Assembly (NCBI GenBank): GCA_027563935.2
Contig: CM050450.1
Coordinates: 13,933,957-13,997,956 of the forward strand
Length of the DNA: 64,000 nucleotides
Reading direction: 5' to 3'
DNA from: Costus lasius
Taxonomy: Eukaryota > Streptophyta > Magnoliopsida > Zingiberales > Costaceae
In this document: piece by piece, positions 22,440-35,599 of the stretch
Position numbering within the stretch: position 1 is the first letter of the stretch
How the letters are laid out: each line of letters begins with the position of its first letter
The notes under the pieces: generated by a model
Told to the model about the DNA's origin: nothing
The model's database searches: none
What the model saw: the letters and a program-made list of their open reading frames with translations, nothing else
Program-made: the position numbers and the translations under genes

Positions 22440-25400
22440 CTGACGCGAGATTTCGGTGGAAGAGCTGCCTCATATTTGTGTGCATGAACTAATTGGCCAA
22501 ACCGGAAGGGAAATCAAGCTATTAATTAATGCCGAATAAACTCGGACGAGCTGTTTGGCCCTTGTACTAATTCAAGTGTAGTGATACTAACCATGTTGTC
22601 TAATCATTTTGTAATTGTGGTACTAATTTCTCTATATATCAGTCTTGCTTCAAAAGTCAGACTCAGCAATGAGCATGCCCACGCTTTGTGATCCGAGGGT
22701 AATGTGGCTAGCTGGGAGGTGCATCCACTGCCGGTGATATAGCAAGGGAATGGGCTAAATGAACGTACATCTTTTCCTGTCTGCTGGGAAGAATACTAAG
22801 TACAATAGCAGGTTATCTTTTTATGTATGTACGAATGTAAATTTTATTTTACTTTTCCTTTTTTTTTTTACTTTGGGGAGAGAAGAGAGAGCGAAAAAGT
22901 AGGGTTTACGTAGCTGGCGTCAGTGATTGTGTTTATTGTTGGGCAGTGTGCAGAGCAGGCAGCAAAGCAAAGGACGACACTTTAATCTATTGTTGTTATG
23001 TTCCGGACTTCACGCCGGGATGAATCTTGTTACTTATTCCCAGCCACTTTACTTTAGCCTGTCCTCTACGGCTCTACCCACCCCCACAGCCCCACTCATT
23101 CCATCAACTCTTTAAACGTATTCTTGATGAACACATGGTCTAAGTTTAACTCCATTAAATGTGGCTCCATAGACTTGGTCCAATTTGGAGCTGATTTTGT
23201 TTCTAACTTTTGCTGTTTGAAAAATTACTATTTGAAAGATAGCAGATTAAAAAAAATAAAAATTATTTAAAAAACTATAAATACTGATTAATAAAATTAA
23301 AAAAAAAATTAATATCTTAATTAAGTTTTAGCATGTGATTTAGTAGTTTTTATAAAATTAATATTTTAATTAAGTTATTTTTTATGAAATTAATATCAAA
23401 TTAAGTTGTTTTTTATAATTATTCTATTAATCAAGAGCTAAACCAGTATCTTAATTATTAAAAAATATATGAAACTATGTGATAATTATTTATATAATGG
23501 TCAAAAAAATAATAATTGATTGCTTCTCCATACCATTACATTTAAATCAGTTTAAAATATTTTTGTTCAGATTTTGATATTTTACATATATAACAATAAT
23601 ATATAGTAAATTTTTAAATCTACTCAGTAAATTCAATTCATTAATATTTGATTAAATTTTATTTCATAATTATCAAATGCTTAGGCGAATGTGAGCTGAG
23701 CTAATTTAATGCTATTAATTAATTGAGAGAGGAGCGAATTCGAGACTCAGGTAAATTAAATAATGCAGTCAAAGCTCAAAGTCAGACTGATATTCATAGT
23801 GTTTTTTTTTTTTTTTTTTTGACATTCATAGTTATTAACTCGGCAAAATTGTGAATTGCCGTGGAATAATAATTCTTAATTTTGATTCTGCTAGAAGCAA
23901 ACTACTGGTTGCGGGCAGCTAATTTTCATGGGTTGCAGGCCGTGAATCAACCTCAAACAACTCTTTTAATGCAATTTCTGCTGGCCACACCCGCAAAAGC
24001 AGGCGACCAGCAACTCCAAACGACGCCTTAGTAGTTTGGCATGACCCTATGAGTACGATGCATAGGAGTCTCTCTTAGTCATTTCTAGGATGATAAATTA
24101 CTCTCTTGACTAGTGTGCATGCTCTTGTGAGAATTATATGTAACATTTGTTGATGATGCACTAAATGCTTTAATTTTCTATTAGTTAAGTTATAATAGCA
24201 TATATAACTTAACCTAATATTTAGTGACATTATAAAATGACCTATATTTAATACATAATACTTTTTTTTTGTTGAAGCTCTTAGTTTAAGTCAAATATCA
24301 CATCACTTGACTTGGTGCTTGGCCCAAGATCCAAGAGTATACACGGGGGTATATATATATATATATAATTTGAAGACTACAGTGACAATAAGCATATATT
24401 TCTATTAATATAATTATAAGGTATATTACTCATTCAATGACGTCCATTATTCACCCAAGCTTATGGATTAAAGTTATGCATTAAATGGTGATTGCGAAAT
24501 ATACTTACTAATTATAAATGTATTACAAATGCTGTAATAAATTAGATAGACTCTAACATGATATTGCATGATCAATTTGATACGATACCTTATTTCATGG
24601 TACCAATTTTATGATATTAGTGTGGGTCTACGAGTGCTTTATTATCACACTGCATTCATTTAATTAATTCAATTTTTTTTGCTAATTTAATTCTATTGTA
24701 TTTAAATTCTTTATGTAACAATTGTTCAAATTCGTCCTTACACCCTCAAGACTCCTCAATAGCCTTATTTTTTTTCTTATTGGGCTTTATTAAAAAAAAA
24801 AGACATCATATTAGTTGAGTGTTCCACCATTTAGTGTTGAGGAGGGACTTTTAAATTTTTAGAGTATCACCCACTTTAGAATAGAAATAACAAAAAGGTC
24901 AAGTTAGGTATTTTATATATAATTCGAACTCGATTCAATGTATTTAAACTTGTACACATAGATATATGATTAAATAAAAAATATTTTAAAATTATAAATT
25001 ATAAAAATATAAATATATTTATATAATAATTATTTATTATTTATATTTTTAGTATATATATTTATTTAAAATATAGTGTTGGGTCCTATGTATTAGATAC
25101 TCACATCTATAATTCTAGACACAACTCGAATATAATAAAACTCTAATTAGATATATTTAAACCCGTTCAATTTAGCTAATCAATATTCGAACTATCATAA
25201 ATAGATTAAATCGTGATCTCTACTTCGGAGTATATCCCCCTACACTTCGATATCTACAATTGAGTGCTTAGGGCATATGGAATTTGCAACGGGGAATGAA
25301 TGGCCTGTTTTAACTGCTTTTGCCAGTGTCGATATGCTTTTGTCCCACCCAAAAAGGCTCTTGGCGTGCTCGCTTTGGATAAAGTACGAAAAAGGACACG

Positions 25401-25550
25401 CCACCTCCATTTTTGTTGCTCCACAAGATGCTCAATCCTGAAAAGCACCCGCTTTTTCTTTCTTTTTCCTCAATCTCAGTCTCCGGGAAGAAAGCAACCT
25501 TTTTGTGCAGCAAGTGCTCCAATTACGTGAACAAATTAAAATAAAGAAAG
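22440..25550. other. 3' flank and AT-rich spacer
   Basis: The first 400 bp are likely the AFR-like 3' UTR. A block from about 23165 (CCAATTTGGAGCTG) to 24030 (CAACTCCAAACGACGCC) has weakly complementary ends like a hAT-type element, but no target duplication was found. A (TA)n tract is at 24348-24366. Open frames on both strands at 25254-25530 overlap each other and show no domain. Confidence 0.4.
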
Positions 25551-27025
25551 AAACTGTATTATTCTGTATTGTGCATAGGATCCAACAGTTCAAAATATGT
25601 ACTCTAAAATTTTAACAAAAAAGTCCCTAAAAATTCTACCCAAAATATGAGAAAATATCCTAGATAAATACCGAACAGAGTTGTTTGCTTATTGGATAAA
25701 GCAAAAATACAAATCTTAAAAACAGTGTCTATCTAAGAATCAACTGCAAAGTAGTCTATAAAATTTTTTTCTCAAAAATACTTATTCTATACCAACCTGA
25801 TGGGTCCCGACGCTTTGTCGATTAGTGTCGGCAATGCATCGACGCCGATATTTAGTACATGCCAACCTTTGATTCAGGGATTCGTGCAGATTTGGTTTGT
25901 ATGGCATATCGACATCGGTGCTGACAAAGGTCCTGCGTAACTGTAATGCTCCGTCTCTACTCCATTTTGTGGCTGTCGCTTTTGATTTAAAAATAGCATA
26001 AAAAATAACTTGTGTGATGTTTGGTTTAATCTTGTGCGTTGAATGCCACGGTCATCAAATCAAGACAATTTTTTTTTATCAAAAATTTTTTGCTTAAAAA
26101 CATATTAATTTTTAAAATAACATTTTTTTGACAATATAATATTGAAAACACAACAACCCCAAATAAATCTATCAGCTTCTAAAAATTTTCATTGTTTAGT
26201 AACTTATAATATTAAATTCACCGAGAAAACACATTAGAATATTTACACGATTCAATCACAATTCAGTCGTAAATCAACAGGAGAATAAGGCTTAACATGC
26301 AATGTACTGTAAGATTTCTAGAACCTTAATTGTTGAATTATAAGAGCTTTTTTGCCCCTATTCTGCTCGAAAATTTTCAAACCTTACTGCCCTAAAACCA
26401 CCCATCAACGCCAACCTAATTTTTCATGCCATCGACCAATAAATAAACTTGTCTATCTTTGGTAACATATTCACCCTACAAAAAATGAATACTTAGTCTG
26501 CATTTGTAGGTGCCATGATATACGTATAACTCACACGTAATGTCAACTTGAGCACACTTTACATGATATTTCATAGGCAGGCATGATAGGCAAAAACATT
26601 ATGGTGAACTAAACTTGAACACATACAAGTACAAAGAGAGTAAAAAATTGACTTAGAATGTACGAATAGGCAGAAAGAATAAATCAAAAGATCTAGAACT
26701 AAATATCTCACCAATTATTTAATGCTGAACGGCTGAACCATCTTTAGATCGTCCACTTATCCAAAGTTGTCTGGAAATGTCCGGAGCGATGATCAAAATT
26801 CTAGATACATTCGCGTGGACATAGTATCACACCTGCGTGTCAAAGAACAATGCACCAGACCAGGATAAAAAAAAACATTAGATGACAAAAGAAATCGTTT
26901 CTCGATTAGCTTTTTCTCTCATATTATACTGTACAATATCCCTTGCTTTCTTGTCAAGGGATAACACATTCCTTCCACCAGACCAAGATTCTTGATATAA
27001 CAAACAAACGCCATTTGGAATCAGA
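25551..27025. other. Intergenic region downstream of the PP2C
   Basis: No gene was recognised. A GC-richer patch at 25800-25950 repeats CGAC / GTCG words (for example CGACGCTTTGTCGATTAGTGTCG, an imperfect inverted repeat). The last 150 bp before 27026 are probably the PP2C 3' UTR. Confidence 0.4.
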
Positions 27026-27402
27026 CTAAACTAAGCTTCTCTTTAAATCAATCACAATTACGCTTATATTGTCAGCACTTTTCCGTGCCAATGCAAGCCT
27101 TGCCAACAGCGCCGCTGCAAGAGAGCACCGTGCATCAGATGCTTCCTTGTTTTCCGCATCAGATGCAGGACCTGTCTCCGGACCACCAGCCTCGACCCCA
27201 CTAGCTGCGCCATAGGTATCCCAATCTTCCCTCGTCGGATCACCTTCTTCCAAGCAGCGTCGAGCAACGTCACAGGCTAGATCATTAGGTAAGACGTCCC
27301 ACAGCCCATCGCTGGCGATGATCAGACACTCATCTTCTGCTGTTCTCTCCACAACACGGATTTCTGGCTCAGATATCACGAAGGGCTTCAAGTACTTGTC
27401 CC
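27026..27402 (-). CDS. Clade-A PP2C, exon 4 (C-terminal third)
   Basis: This exon completes the phosphatase whose exons 1-3 lie at 46708-48245. The acceptor reads CATTACAG then GGGACAAG, and the phase (two bases completing a Gly codon) fits the exon-3 donor exactly. Together the four exons give 1,317 bp, or 438 residues plus stop. It encodes residues 314-438, starting DKYLKPFVISEPE. It carries the metal-site aspartate in DGLWDVL (Asp345), then ACDVARRCLEE, and ends with the family motif SADNISVIVIDLK. A Gly/Glu/Ala-rich insert separates these. Exon 4 alone lacks the N-terminal catalytic motifs. An independent decayed copy is the alternative to one gene, but no other matching partner exon is present. 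Confidence 0.85.
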
Positions 27403-28215
27403 CTGTAATGGATGATGTAGCATATGTAGCTCGAGTTCACATTTGAGCAACTTTTCCCTTATAAATTACAGAATTATGGAGTGATATACTACTACGAAAT
27501 ATAAACATACAGGCATACTAATTTCCCTTGTTCAGTGTTTGTAATACTGTTCTAATGCTATATTTCACCTTCTAGTAAGAGAAAAGGCCATAACATTTTG
27601 TTTATAACTCTATAAATTAAGTTCCTGTACTTTTTATAAAATCACATTTCATTTGAGGTATTTATAATTTGCTTCCTAGAGTTTCAAATTCCCACTGTGT
27701 CCCTTTAGTTCATACATTTTGTATTCTATGATTTCATCTCATTTACCTCCAGTCCAATATTTTGAGAAATGCACCGATGTGTAAAAGCTTTTTATATCTC
27801 GGATTGTATGCTATGTAGATTACATGGTACAGAGATTTCGAAAGAATGTTCTTTTCAAGTGGTGTTTGCATAGAGTATAAGAGCATATGAGGTGATAAGC
27901 GACCTTATTTCTCGGTCGACCAAGCATTTTCTAGGATTAGACAGAAATCTTTGCTATGCTATTTAGTTATTCATTTTATTATATACTTAAATTCCAATAT
28001 GTAAGCCGATGTGTATACATATGTAGTTGGTACGTTGCTTTCCCCAAGAAACGAAAATTTTTTCGTTGCATGGCTTCGAGGTGCTTGATATTTGTATTCT
28101 AGGTATGCAGGTGTCGATCTAGCAGAGGAGACCCAAGTAGGTGGTTCTTTAAGTACCTCACCTTAGAGATTATGGTAAGACTAAGAGGCTCATTAACCAA
28201 ATAACTGGTCATTAA

Positions 28216-28995
28216 GGCTCTGTTTACCGGGACGGATATTAGAAAGGAAAGGATGGAAAAAATGATTTTCCATCGTATACCAGGACGGACGGAAATGAGC
28301 AGATGGATAAAACAATGGAAAATCACTCGATTTTCCGTCGTTTTCACATCCGCCCAAATCAGGCGGATATACGCCAACGCTCGCGAACACGCCCGTGCCG
28401 ACCTCGCCTACGCGCCGACCTCGCCTCTATCTTGCCTCGCCAGCGCCAACATCGCCCGCCGGCGTAGACCTCGCATCCGACCTTGCCTCCATCTTGCCCA
28501 CCAGCGTCGACCTCGCCAGCGCCAACATCGCCTGCCAGCGCCAACATCGCATCCGACCTTGCCTCCATCTCGCCCACCAGCGTCGACCTCGCCCAGAAGA
28601 ATCACCAACGCTAACCCTCGCCTCCGTCTCGCCTCGCCAGCATCGTCCTCGCCTCCGTCTCCCGTCCGACCTCGCCTCCGTCTCGCCCGCCAGCACCGAC
28701 CTCGCCCAGATGTCTCGCCTCGCCAACGCCGACCTCATGTTCACCTCACGTCCTCGCCTCGCCAGCATCGAGCTCGCCTTCGCCTCCCCTCCGTCCGCCG
28801 AGCTCGCCGACCTCATCTCGCCTGCGTCCGCCGAGCTCGCCGAACGTGCGTCCGCCGAGCTCGCCGAAATCGCCTCGCATCTGCATCTAGCTGGTCACAT
28901 GAAAATCACGTGACTAGCATTTCCATCCTCCATTGATTCCTTTCCCTTTCTTTTTCCCATCCCTCCTATTTCCCATCTGCGCCGGTAACAGAGCC
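28216..28995. mobile_element. PIF/Harbinger-type element with GC-rich cargo
   Basis: The termini GGCTCTGTTTACCGG and CCGGTAACAGAGCC are near-perfect inverted repeats. The flanks are the 3-bp duplication TAA (28213-28215, 28996-28998) typical of PIF/Harbinger insertions. The middle (about 28380-28880) is a strongly GC-rich, C-strand-biased minisatellite of CTCGCC, CCGTC and CAGCGTCGAC words. That composition opens long frames in several registers (for example 28253-28936), none with a domain, so they are not counted as genes. No transposase is encoded. Confidence 0.85.
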
Positions 28996-30830
28996 TAAGG
29001 TAATTTTACCGCCCATCTCATAAACACCGTCCGTCCAACACCTTATTTATTCCCTTTAGGGACTTTAGACTTTCACCACCTTATAATATTATCCTCTATC
29101 CAAAGCATTATGGAGATCTCTTTGTGGCCCTTACGCTAAGGGACAACCCAATCTAATTGGTTTGCTACTACTCCATCGGTTCATTAGTGAAAGAGGAAAT
29201 ATTTATATTAATGATAACAAAAGATTAATCTAAATGACCACTCACTTAAGTTAAGAGAATCTCTTACCAATATAGGATTATCAACTGAATACCTTGTCTT
29301 TTAGATCATTTAGCATTAATTACTTGTTGTAACTAACCACAATACGCCATAAGTTGTACCAAATTCACAGTATATCTAGAGACTTCATACTTGGGTAAAG
29401 TAGTTGGCAACGAACAGGTCGACTACAAGAAGCGTCAAATGATTTCATAAAAAAGAATTGATGACATATAGGAGGTCAACCCCTATCCATGATAGATGTC
29501 GATGACAAACTCTTTAGGCAAGAGAAGAGGAAATGTGAGCGGACAAATATCACTAAATGGAAGATGGAGATTGTAAATCTGATGGCCATTGGGGTTAAAG
29601 CATAATTTGCCGTGAAGAGAATAGAGCATGCTATATTAGATATTACTTCTTTTAAGAGTTCACCTTAGGAGGATGCATCACTGGCTACAAGAACATTAAT
29701 ACTTAATAGCAGGATAATATGGAGAAAATCTTGTGCTATCATAGATCACTTGTTTGTAGTTTGAGAAATATACATAGACCACAACCTAGGTATCAATTTG
29801 AATAATTTTTTGATAATTCATTTGCTACGTTTGAAGAGAGCCAGAGATTAACACATATGAGTTATAAAGTAACTATCCAATGTCTGTCAAAGAAGCTAAT
29901 TGTTTCAAATAAGAAGTTCTAGTGGAAATACACTAATGACATGGAATAAAGGTTCCTGTGAGTCTTGGTAGTGCATATATAGATAAGAATCTCAATAGTT
30001 TGGTAGTCATCCATGCCTAGCCATTCTGACTCTTCAAGGGCCTCACTAGAAGATACGGGAAGGACCTTGAGCACTCCACTCTACCTGAAATAAGGTTGAG
30101 GATTCCCCAGTGTCTTCCCTATAATTCAAGCCAGGTCAGAATTCTTTAAAATACGATCAAAAGGCAGTTCATTTCAAGGAATAAGGAGTGAAAAACTTAA
30201 CGTATGAGCCGACTGGTTTAAGGGAGAAAAAGAGAAAGAGAAGCCCCTAATCATTGCCCTAGGAAGAAGATTTTATGCTACTACGAGGGAATAACATGAC
30301 GTCGGCAGACTAATGCTTTGTTCCCCTTGAATGTTGATGAGATGCTTGCAAAAATCTGTCATGCAATAGTGCAGGAGATTGGGACAAAGTGTAGGTGCTA
30401 GGGAAAGTAGGCAAGCGTTGAGGACCAACAAGGAAACAACTAGGAAGCCTAGGGAAAGAAACTTTAAGGTGCCTCAAGATTTTGTATCCATGTATATCAA
30501 GTGCTTTGTGATCACATATCCTCGGGCTCCCTCAACTCTGGTGTGGCGAGCGGTCTTGTGTGGTCCTCAAGGCTTTACAACCTCAAACATTAAGCTCATA
30601 TTTTAATTTTCCCATGCCACATGACCCTTACATAGTGGCCTCAGGGCATTGTTTCAATATGCTTTGAAGTTGGTATCATGAAAGGCAAGCATGCGTATCA
30701 ACTAAATACAGGAATCCTTATCTCGAGATGTGCAACCTCAAAGAAAAGCTTTTAAGGTAAATAAGTTTACAAATGGGCTATATAAGGGATAAATGAGGAC
30801 AACCTAGGTTGGGGGGAATATAAGGGTAGG
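28996..30830. other. Intronic spacer, unassigned
   Basis: No open frame with domain similarity was found. The stretch is moderately AT-rich and may be old, decayed retrotransposon sequence, but no boundary or motif supports that. Confidence 0.4.
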
Positions 30831-30833
30831 GGT

Positions 30834-30920
30834 GTTCATGGTTAGCAATTTTCCGAACCAAACTGATAAGTTCGGTTCAGGTTTTACCAGTCCTGAACCG
30901 ATAGAACCGGAACCCATTTT
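30834..30920. mobile_element. Truncated hAT-like MITE end
   Basis: TAGGGGTGTTCATGG followed by TTCGGTTCAGG and GAACCGATAGAACCGGAACC matches the left end of the element at 39555. No right terminus follows, so it appears truncated. Confidence 0.4.
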
Positions 30921-31020
30921 TTAGTTTGCTTGTTATATCCATAGCCTCTATTGACCAATAATACATGAACATTTCTCACTAATCTATTTTCTACTAGATC
31001 CTTTCATTGATTCACCATCT

Positions 31021-31848
31021 AAGGGCATCTTGGGTAATACAAAGATGTTTGACGAACATTTTGACAAATGCTTCCACAAACAACTTTGATGAACGTTTTT
31101 AAATCTTCCGGTCTTCAACTAAAAAAAAGTATAACATGTGTATTTCTTGATTTTTGTTGTTGGCATCTTTAACTTTTTTTGTCATTGTCCCCTTTGTTTT
31201 TGTTAGTCATGCACGCCTTCAAGAGTTCATTGATTCATTTTTATGAACTCATTTTCATCCGCTTCATCTTACAATTACAACAGCAAGTAATATTTATCTA
31301 CATAATTAATATATTGTATCGAACGATTGTGATCTCTATTAAGTTCTAACTATTTAGGACCTTTATGAGTTTTTTTATGCACTAGTTAAATCTATGAACA
31401 TCTTGGATAATGGCTATGACAAACAACTTCAACGGATGCTTTGATATAAGTCTTTGAATCTTTTAAGTCTTGGATTAATAAAAAGTATAACTTGTGTATT
31501 TCTTGATTCATTGTTCTTGTTCACATCTTTACCTTCCTTGTCATTGTCCCTATTGTTTTTGTTAGTCACTTCCCTTTACATCTGCACAAGTAAGCTTTAA
31601 TTCATTAACATCTTTGTTTTAAATTCATTGAGTTCACTATAGTATGCATGTCTTCAAGAGTTCTGCACATCAGTTTATGAACTTATTTTCATCACCTCTT
31701 ACTGAGAAGTAATATTTAACGGCATAATTAATATATTAATATATTGTGTCGAAATATTATGATATTTCCTAAGTGCTAACTAGGGCATATATGAGTTTTT
31801 TTTAGCTTTATTAGAAAAATATTGTTAATGCACTAATTAAATTAATAT
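31021..31848. repeat. Diverged tandem duplication (~370-450 bp unit)
   Basis: Two consecutive blocks (about 31021-31388 and 31396-31848) share phrases in the same order: AAAAGTATAAC.TGTGTATTTC, TTGTCATTGTCCC, GTTTTTGTTAGTCA, CTTCAAGAGTTC, AAGTAATATTTA and CATAATTAATATATT. Neither has coding capacity. Confidence 0.65.
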
Positions 31849-32160
31849 TTGTTGCCTAGTTATTTAATTTGTTTGATGTAGTTGGTTTTAGATTAGTCAA
31901 TATCCTTTTATATTTATTATATATCAATAATTGCAAATTTACATAATTTAGTAAGTTACAAAATAGTAAGTATCTTGGTAGTTGATGCATAATATACATT
32001 TATTATTTTCTATTACTTGTTATTTGTTAAATCCTTGTCACATACTAATCTAGTTAGGATGAGTCCACATGAACTAAAGAGACACAAAGTATCTCCTAAA
32101 CTAATCTTTTGTTACTGGTACACAATATCATTTTTTTCCGTAAACATTGAAGTATCTAAT

Positions 32161-32458
32161 TGACAACTCCACTCTATATATATTATAAAGTGTTTACAAG
32201 ACTTGCTCTTATATAGACTCTACTCATGACTCTTGACATACCCAAGGTATTTGAAAAGACATGTCTAGATACATAGTAACGACTCTTGACATACCCAGGG
32301 TATTTGAAAAGGCATGTCTAGATACATAGTAACAATTACACAATTACATCTAGAGGAATGAAAGGACACTTTCATGGAGACAAAAAAAACTTTGACAATA
32401 CAACATACGAAAGGTTACTTCAAAGAAGATTCTAGAGTGGGCGGTGATATCTTCAATA
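32161..32458 (-). repeat. Copia 3' LTR
   Basis: On the minus strand it runs TATTGAAGATATC to GGAGTTGTCA. The canonical opening TG is TA here, consistent with one G-to-A change that is shared by the other LTR. It contains two copies of a roughly 53-bp unit (GACTCTTGACATACCC to CATAGTAAC on the plus strand). Confidence 0.9.
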
Positions 32459-32467
32459 CTCCCTTTC
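32459..32467 (-). other. Copia polypurine tract
   Basis: GAAAGGGAG on the minus strand directly abuts the 3' LTR. It is the expected plus-strand priming site and fixes the LTR boundary. Confidence 0.75.
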
Positions 32468-35400
32468 ACCGACTACTCTCTCTAAGGGTAGTCCTTGCGA
32501 CCATGCCAAGCTGTGTTCTAAACTCACCGAATTTTGCCGTTCCAAGACCCTTGGTGAAAATATCAGCGACTTGATCATCTGTCTTGGTATATTTCATCTT
32601 GATTTCACCCTCCAGCACTTTCTCTCGTAGAAAGTGATAATGAACTTCAACATGCTTAGTCCTAGCATGAAAGACTGGATTTTCTGCCAAGCTTATTGTG
32701 GATAGATTATCACATTACAATATTGTCAAATAATCTATCGGCTGATGAAGATCTTCCAATAGTTGTACGAGCCACGTGCTTTCTTGAGCTACCATTGCTA
32801 CTGCTCTATACTCAGCTTCTGTTGTTGACAAGGACACAGTTGGTTGTCTCTTACTACACCAGGATACTACTGCTGACCCAAGATTAAACGAGTATCCAGT
32901 AGTTGATCTTCGTGTATACTGATCTCCAGCATAGTCGGCATCGCAATGACCGACCAACTCACCCGATGATCCTCTCTTATACAGAAGCCCAAAATCAAAA
33001 GTTTTCTTTATATACCTCAGGATACGCTTGGCTGCATCCAAGTGAGGCTTCCTTGGCTTCTCCATGAATCTGCTTACTATCCCTACTGCAAACGCGATGT
33101 CAGGTCGAGTTATGGTAAGATATATTAGACTACCCACCAGTTGCCTGTACATGGTCGAATTTTCTAGCTCTTGACCTTCATCAGCATACAACTTTGCATT
33201 CCCATCTAGCGGAGTAGATATAAGGTTTGCAGTCGAGCATCCCTGACTTCTCCAAGAGATCTCGTATATATTTTTGTTGACATAGGAATAAGCCTTCCTT
33301 TGTCCTGTCAATCTCCAGCCCCAGAAAGTGTTTCAGCTCTCCAAGGTCCTTCATCTAAAATCGTACAGAGAGGTTGGCTCTGATTTGTCGTATCTCATTT
33401 TCACCATCTCCGATTATGATGAGATCATCCACATAAACCAGCACAGCTGTAATCTTTTCATCTTTTGCTTTTACGAACAGACTCGAGTTGAGTTATAGTA
33501 TATCCGCTTTTCAACAAGAATTCCACAATCTTTCTATACCAAGCTCTCGGGGCTTGCTTCAGGCCATACAACGCTTTCTTCAACTTGCAAACATACTCCG
33601 GGTGAGTTTTGTTCTGGAAACCATTCGGCTGTTCCATGTATATTTCTCGATCGAGCTCTCCATGCAAGAAAGCATTTTTCACATCCATCTGCCATAAATT
33701 CCATGACTTGCTTACAGCAAGTGCTAATAAGACTCGAACTGTGGTAACATTTGCCACCGGGCTAAAGATTTCTTCATAATCGACACCATACTTTTGGGAA
33801 AAGCCTCGAGCCACTAGACGTGCTTTATATCTTTCTATTGATCTGGTTGAGTTTTCAGTTTATAAACCCATTTGCAAGATATAGAACGTACCTCTTCAGG
33901 TTTCGGCACCAAGTCTCATGTCTCATTTTTCTTTAGTGTGAAGATTTCTTCTTCCATGGCCTTCCTCCATTCTACACCTTTTGACGCTTCCTCATATGTC
34001 GAAGGTTCGACCGAACCAATATCTTTAGTCAATGTTGCGTTAGCATACTTAGGATTTAGCTTCCTTTGTCTCCTCGATCTCCGAAGCCTCCTCTTCGAGT
34101 TCTTCGACCTGACGTGGTCGACATTCTTCTGTCGAAATTGGTTGCTCACCAGATGAACTCGTCGAACCTGGTGACTGTGCTTTGTCATCTTCTTTGACGG
34201 GCTCATTCTTTTCGAATTCCTTCGGCCTTTCTTCGACCTCTTCATCGAAATACTGTGAATTTGGCAATTCGACAGCTTGTGGTGACCACCATGATAACAA
34301 TTCATCGAACACCACATTCCTTGAAATATACGACTTCCCTGTTGTAGGATCACAACACTTCCATCCCTTTCACTGATCATCATAGCCCACAAAAATACAT
34401 CGAATTGACTTCTTGTCGAATTTGCTACGAAAATGATTAGGCACAAATGCATAGGGTGGCATAGATTCAAGCCTTGCTTGTGGTAATCTATTAATCACAT
34501 AAGCTGTGGTCTTCATACACTCTGCCCAAAATCTCAGTGGAACATTTTTCACGTGCAGCAAGCTCCTGCAGGTCTCCTCTAGATGCCGATTCTTTCTTTC
34601 GGCAACGCTGTTCTGCTGTGGTGTATACGGACAAGTATATTGTCGACGTATCTTGCACTCTTGCAGATACTTCATGAATTCGTATGAAGTATACTCTCCC
34701 CCATTGTCAGTTCGAAGACAACGAATCTTCATATCTACTTCACTTTTAACCTTCTCCTTGAACTCTCTAAACTTGATAAATGCCTCAGATTTATCCTTCA
34801 TGAAATCAACCCAGACATACCTGGAGAAGTCGTCGATGAAAGTGATCATATACTTGAAGCCGCTAACAGACGGTTGCTTCACTGGTCCAAATACATCCGA
34901 GTGGATAAGCTCGAGAGGAACACGAGCTTTGAATGACGATTCCTCATATGGAAGATGATGTGCCTTCCCGTACTGGCACCCGGCACAAACTACGTCTTTC
35001 TGCACCTCCAATTGGGGAAGACCCCTTAGCATATTTTTCTGTATTATCACCTTCAACTTGTGATAACTTACATGCCCAAGCCGTGCATGCCACAAATCAG
35101 GTGTATCATTCCTTCGGGTTTTGTTTACGTATGCCATTTGAGCAGACATCACGTAAATGAACTCCATTCGACGTCCCTCCATGATTGGATGGCTCATGGT
35201 CTCCCCACTTCGGTACACCTTAACATCTTGTGGATCGAACACCACATAGTTACCTGAGTCTGTGAGCTGGGACACAGATAATAAATTTTTCTTCATTTCC
35301 GGCACATGATATACTTTTTTCAATTCAACTTGTTGTGAATCTAATCGAGGAATTATCACCGTCTCGCCAACATGAGAAATTGGCAACCTCGAGCCATCTG

Positions 35401-35599
35401 CAGTAATAACCACACGTCCCCCATAATATTCAAGCATATTTAACAGCTTGCTTCGATCTCCAGTCATATGATTCGAACATCCTAAATCAACAATCCAGTC
35501 AATATCGTAGTTAACCGTCTTTTCACTTACAGAAATTAGTGTCGTCACATCGTTTAACTCGACCATGGAAGAGGCAGCGAGTTCGTCTGGTACTACCAT
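32466..35599 (-). pseudogene. Copia pol remnant (protease, integrase, RT, RNase H)
   Basis: Minus-strand order is as follows. The protease reads WIVDLGCSNHMTG, where the DSG active site has become DLG (Leu codon 35483-35485). The integrase has the HHCC segment (LGHVSYHKL ... CAGC) and the D,D,E residues in HSDVFGP, RTDNGGEY and NSVAERKNR. The reverse transcriptase has MDVKNAFLHGEL, GLKQAPRAW and the catalytic YVDD at 33424-33435. RNase H contains [19 protein letters not shown] and DDQVADIFTKGL. Breaks include stops at 34370 and 34049, frame changes near 34050, 33830 and 33480, and a stop near 32712. The integrase is intact in one frame; RT and RNase H are split. Confidence 0.9.

Noticed and set aside
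23165..24030. Possible hAT-type element (TTTGGAGCTG / CAACTCCAAA ends)
   Set aside because: No target duplication and weak terminal complementarity; mentioned only within the spacer entry.
28253..28936. Long open frames (up to 227 codons) on both strands
   Set aside because: They arise from the biased GC-rich minisatellite inside the Harbinger-type element. Several registers are open at once and none shows a domain.
29400..30620. Possible decayed Gypsy gag
   Set aside because: No CCHC motif, LTR or continuous frame could be shown.
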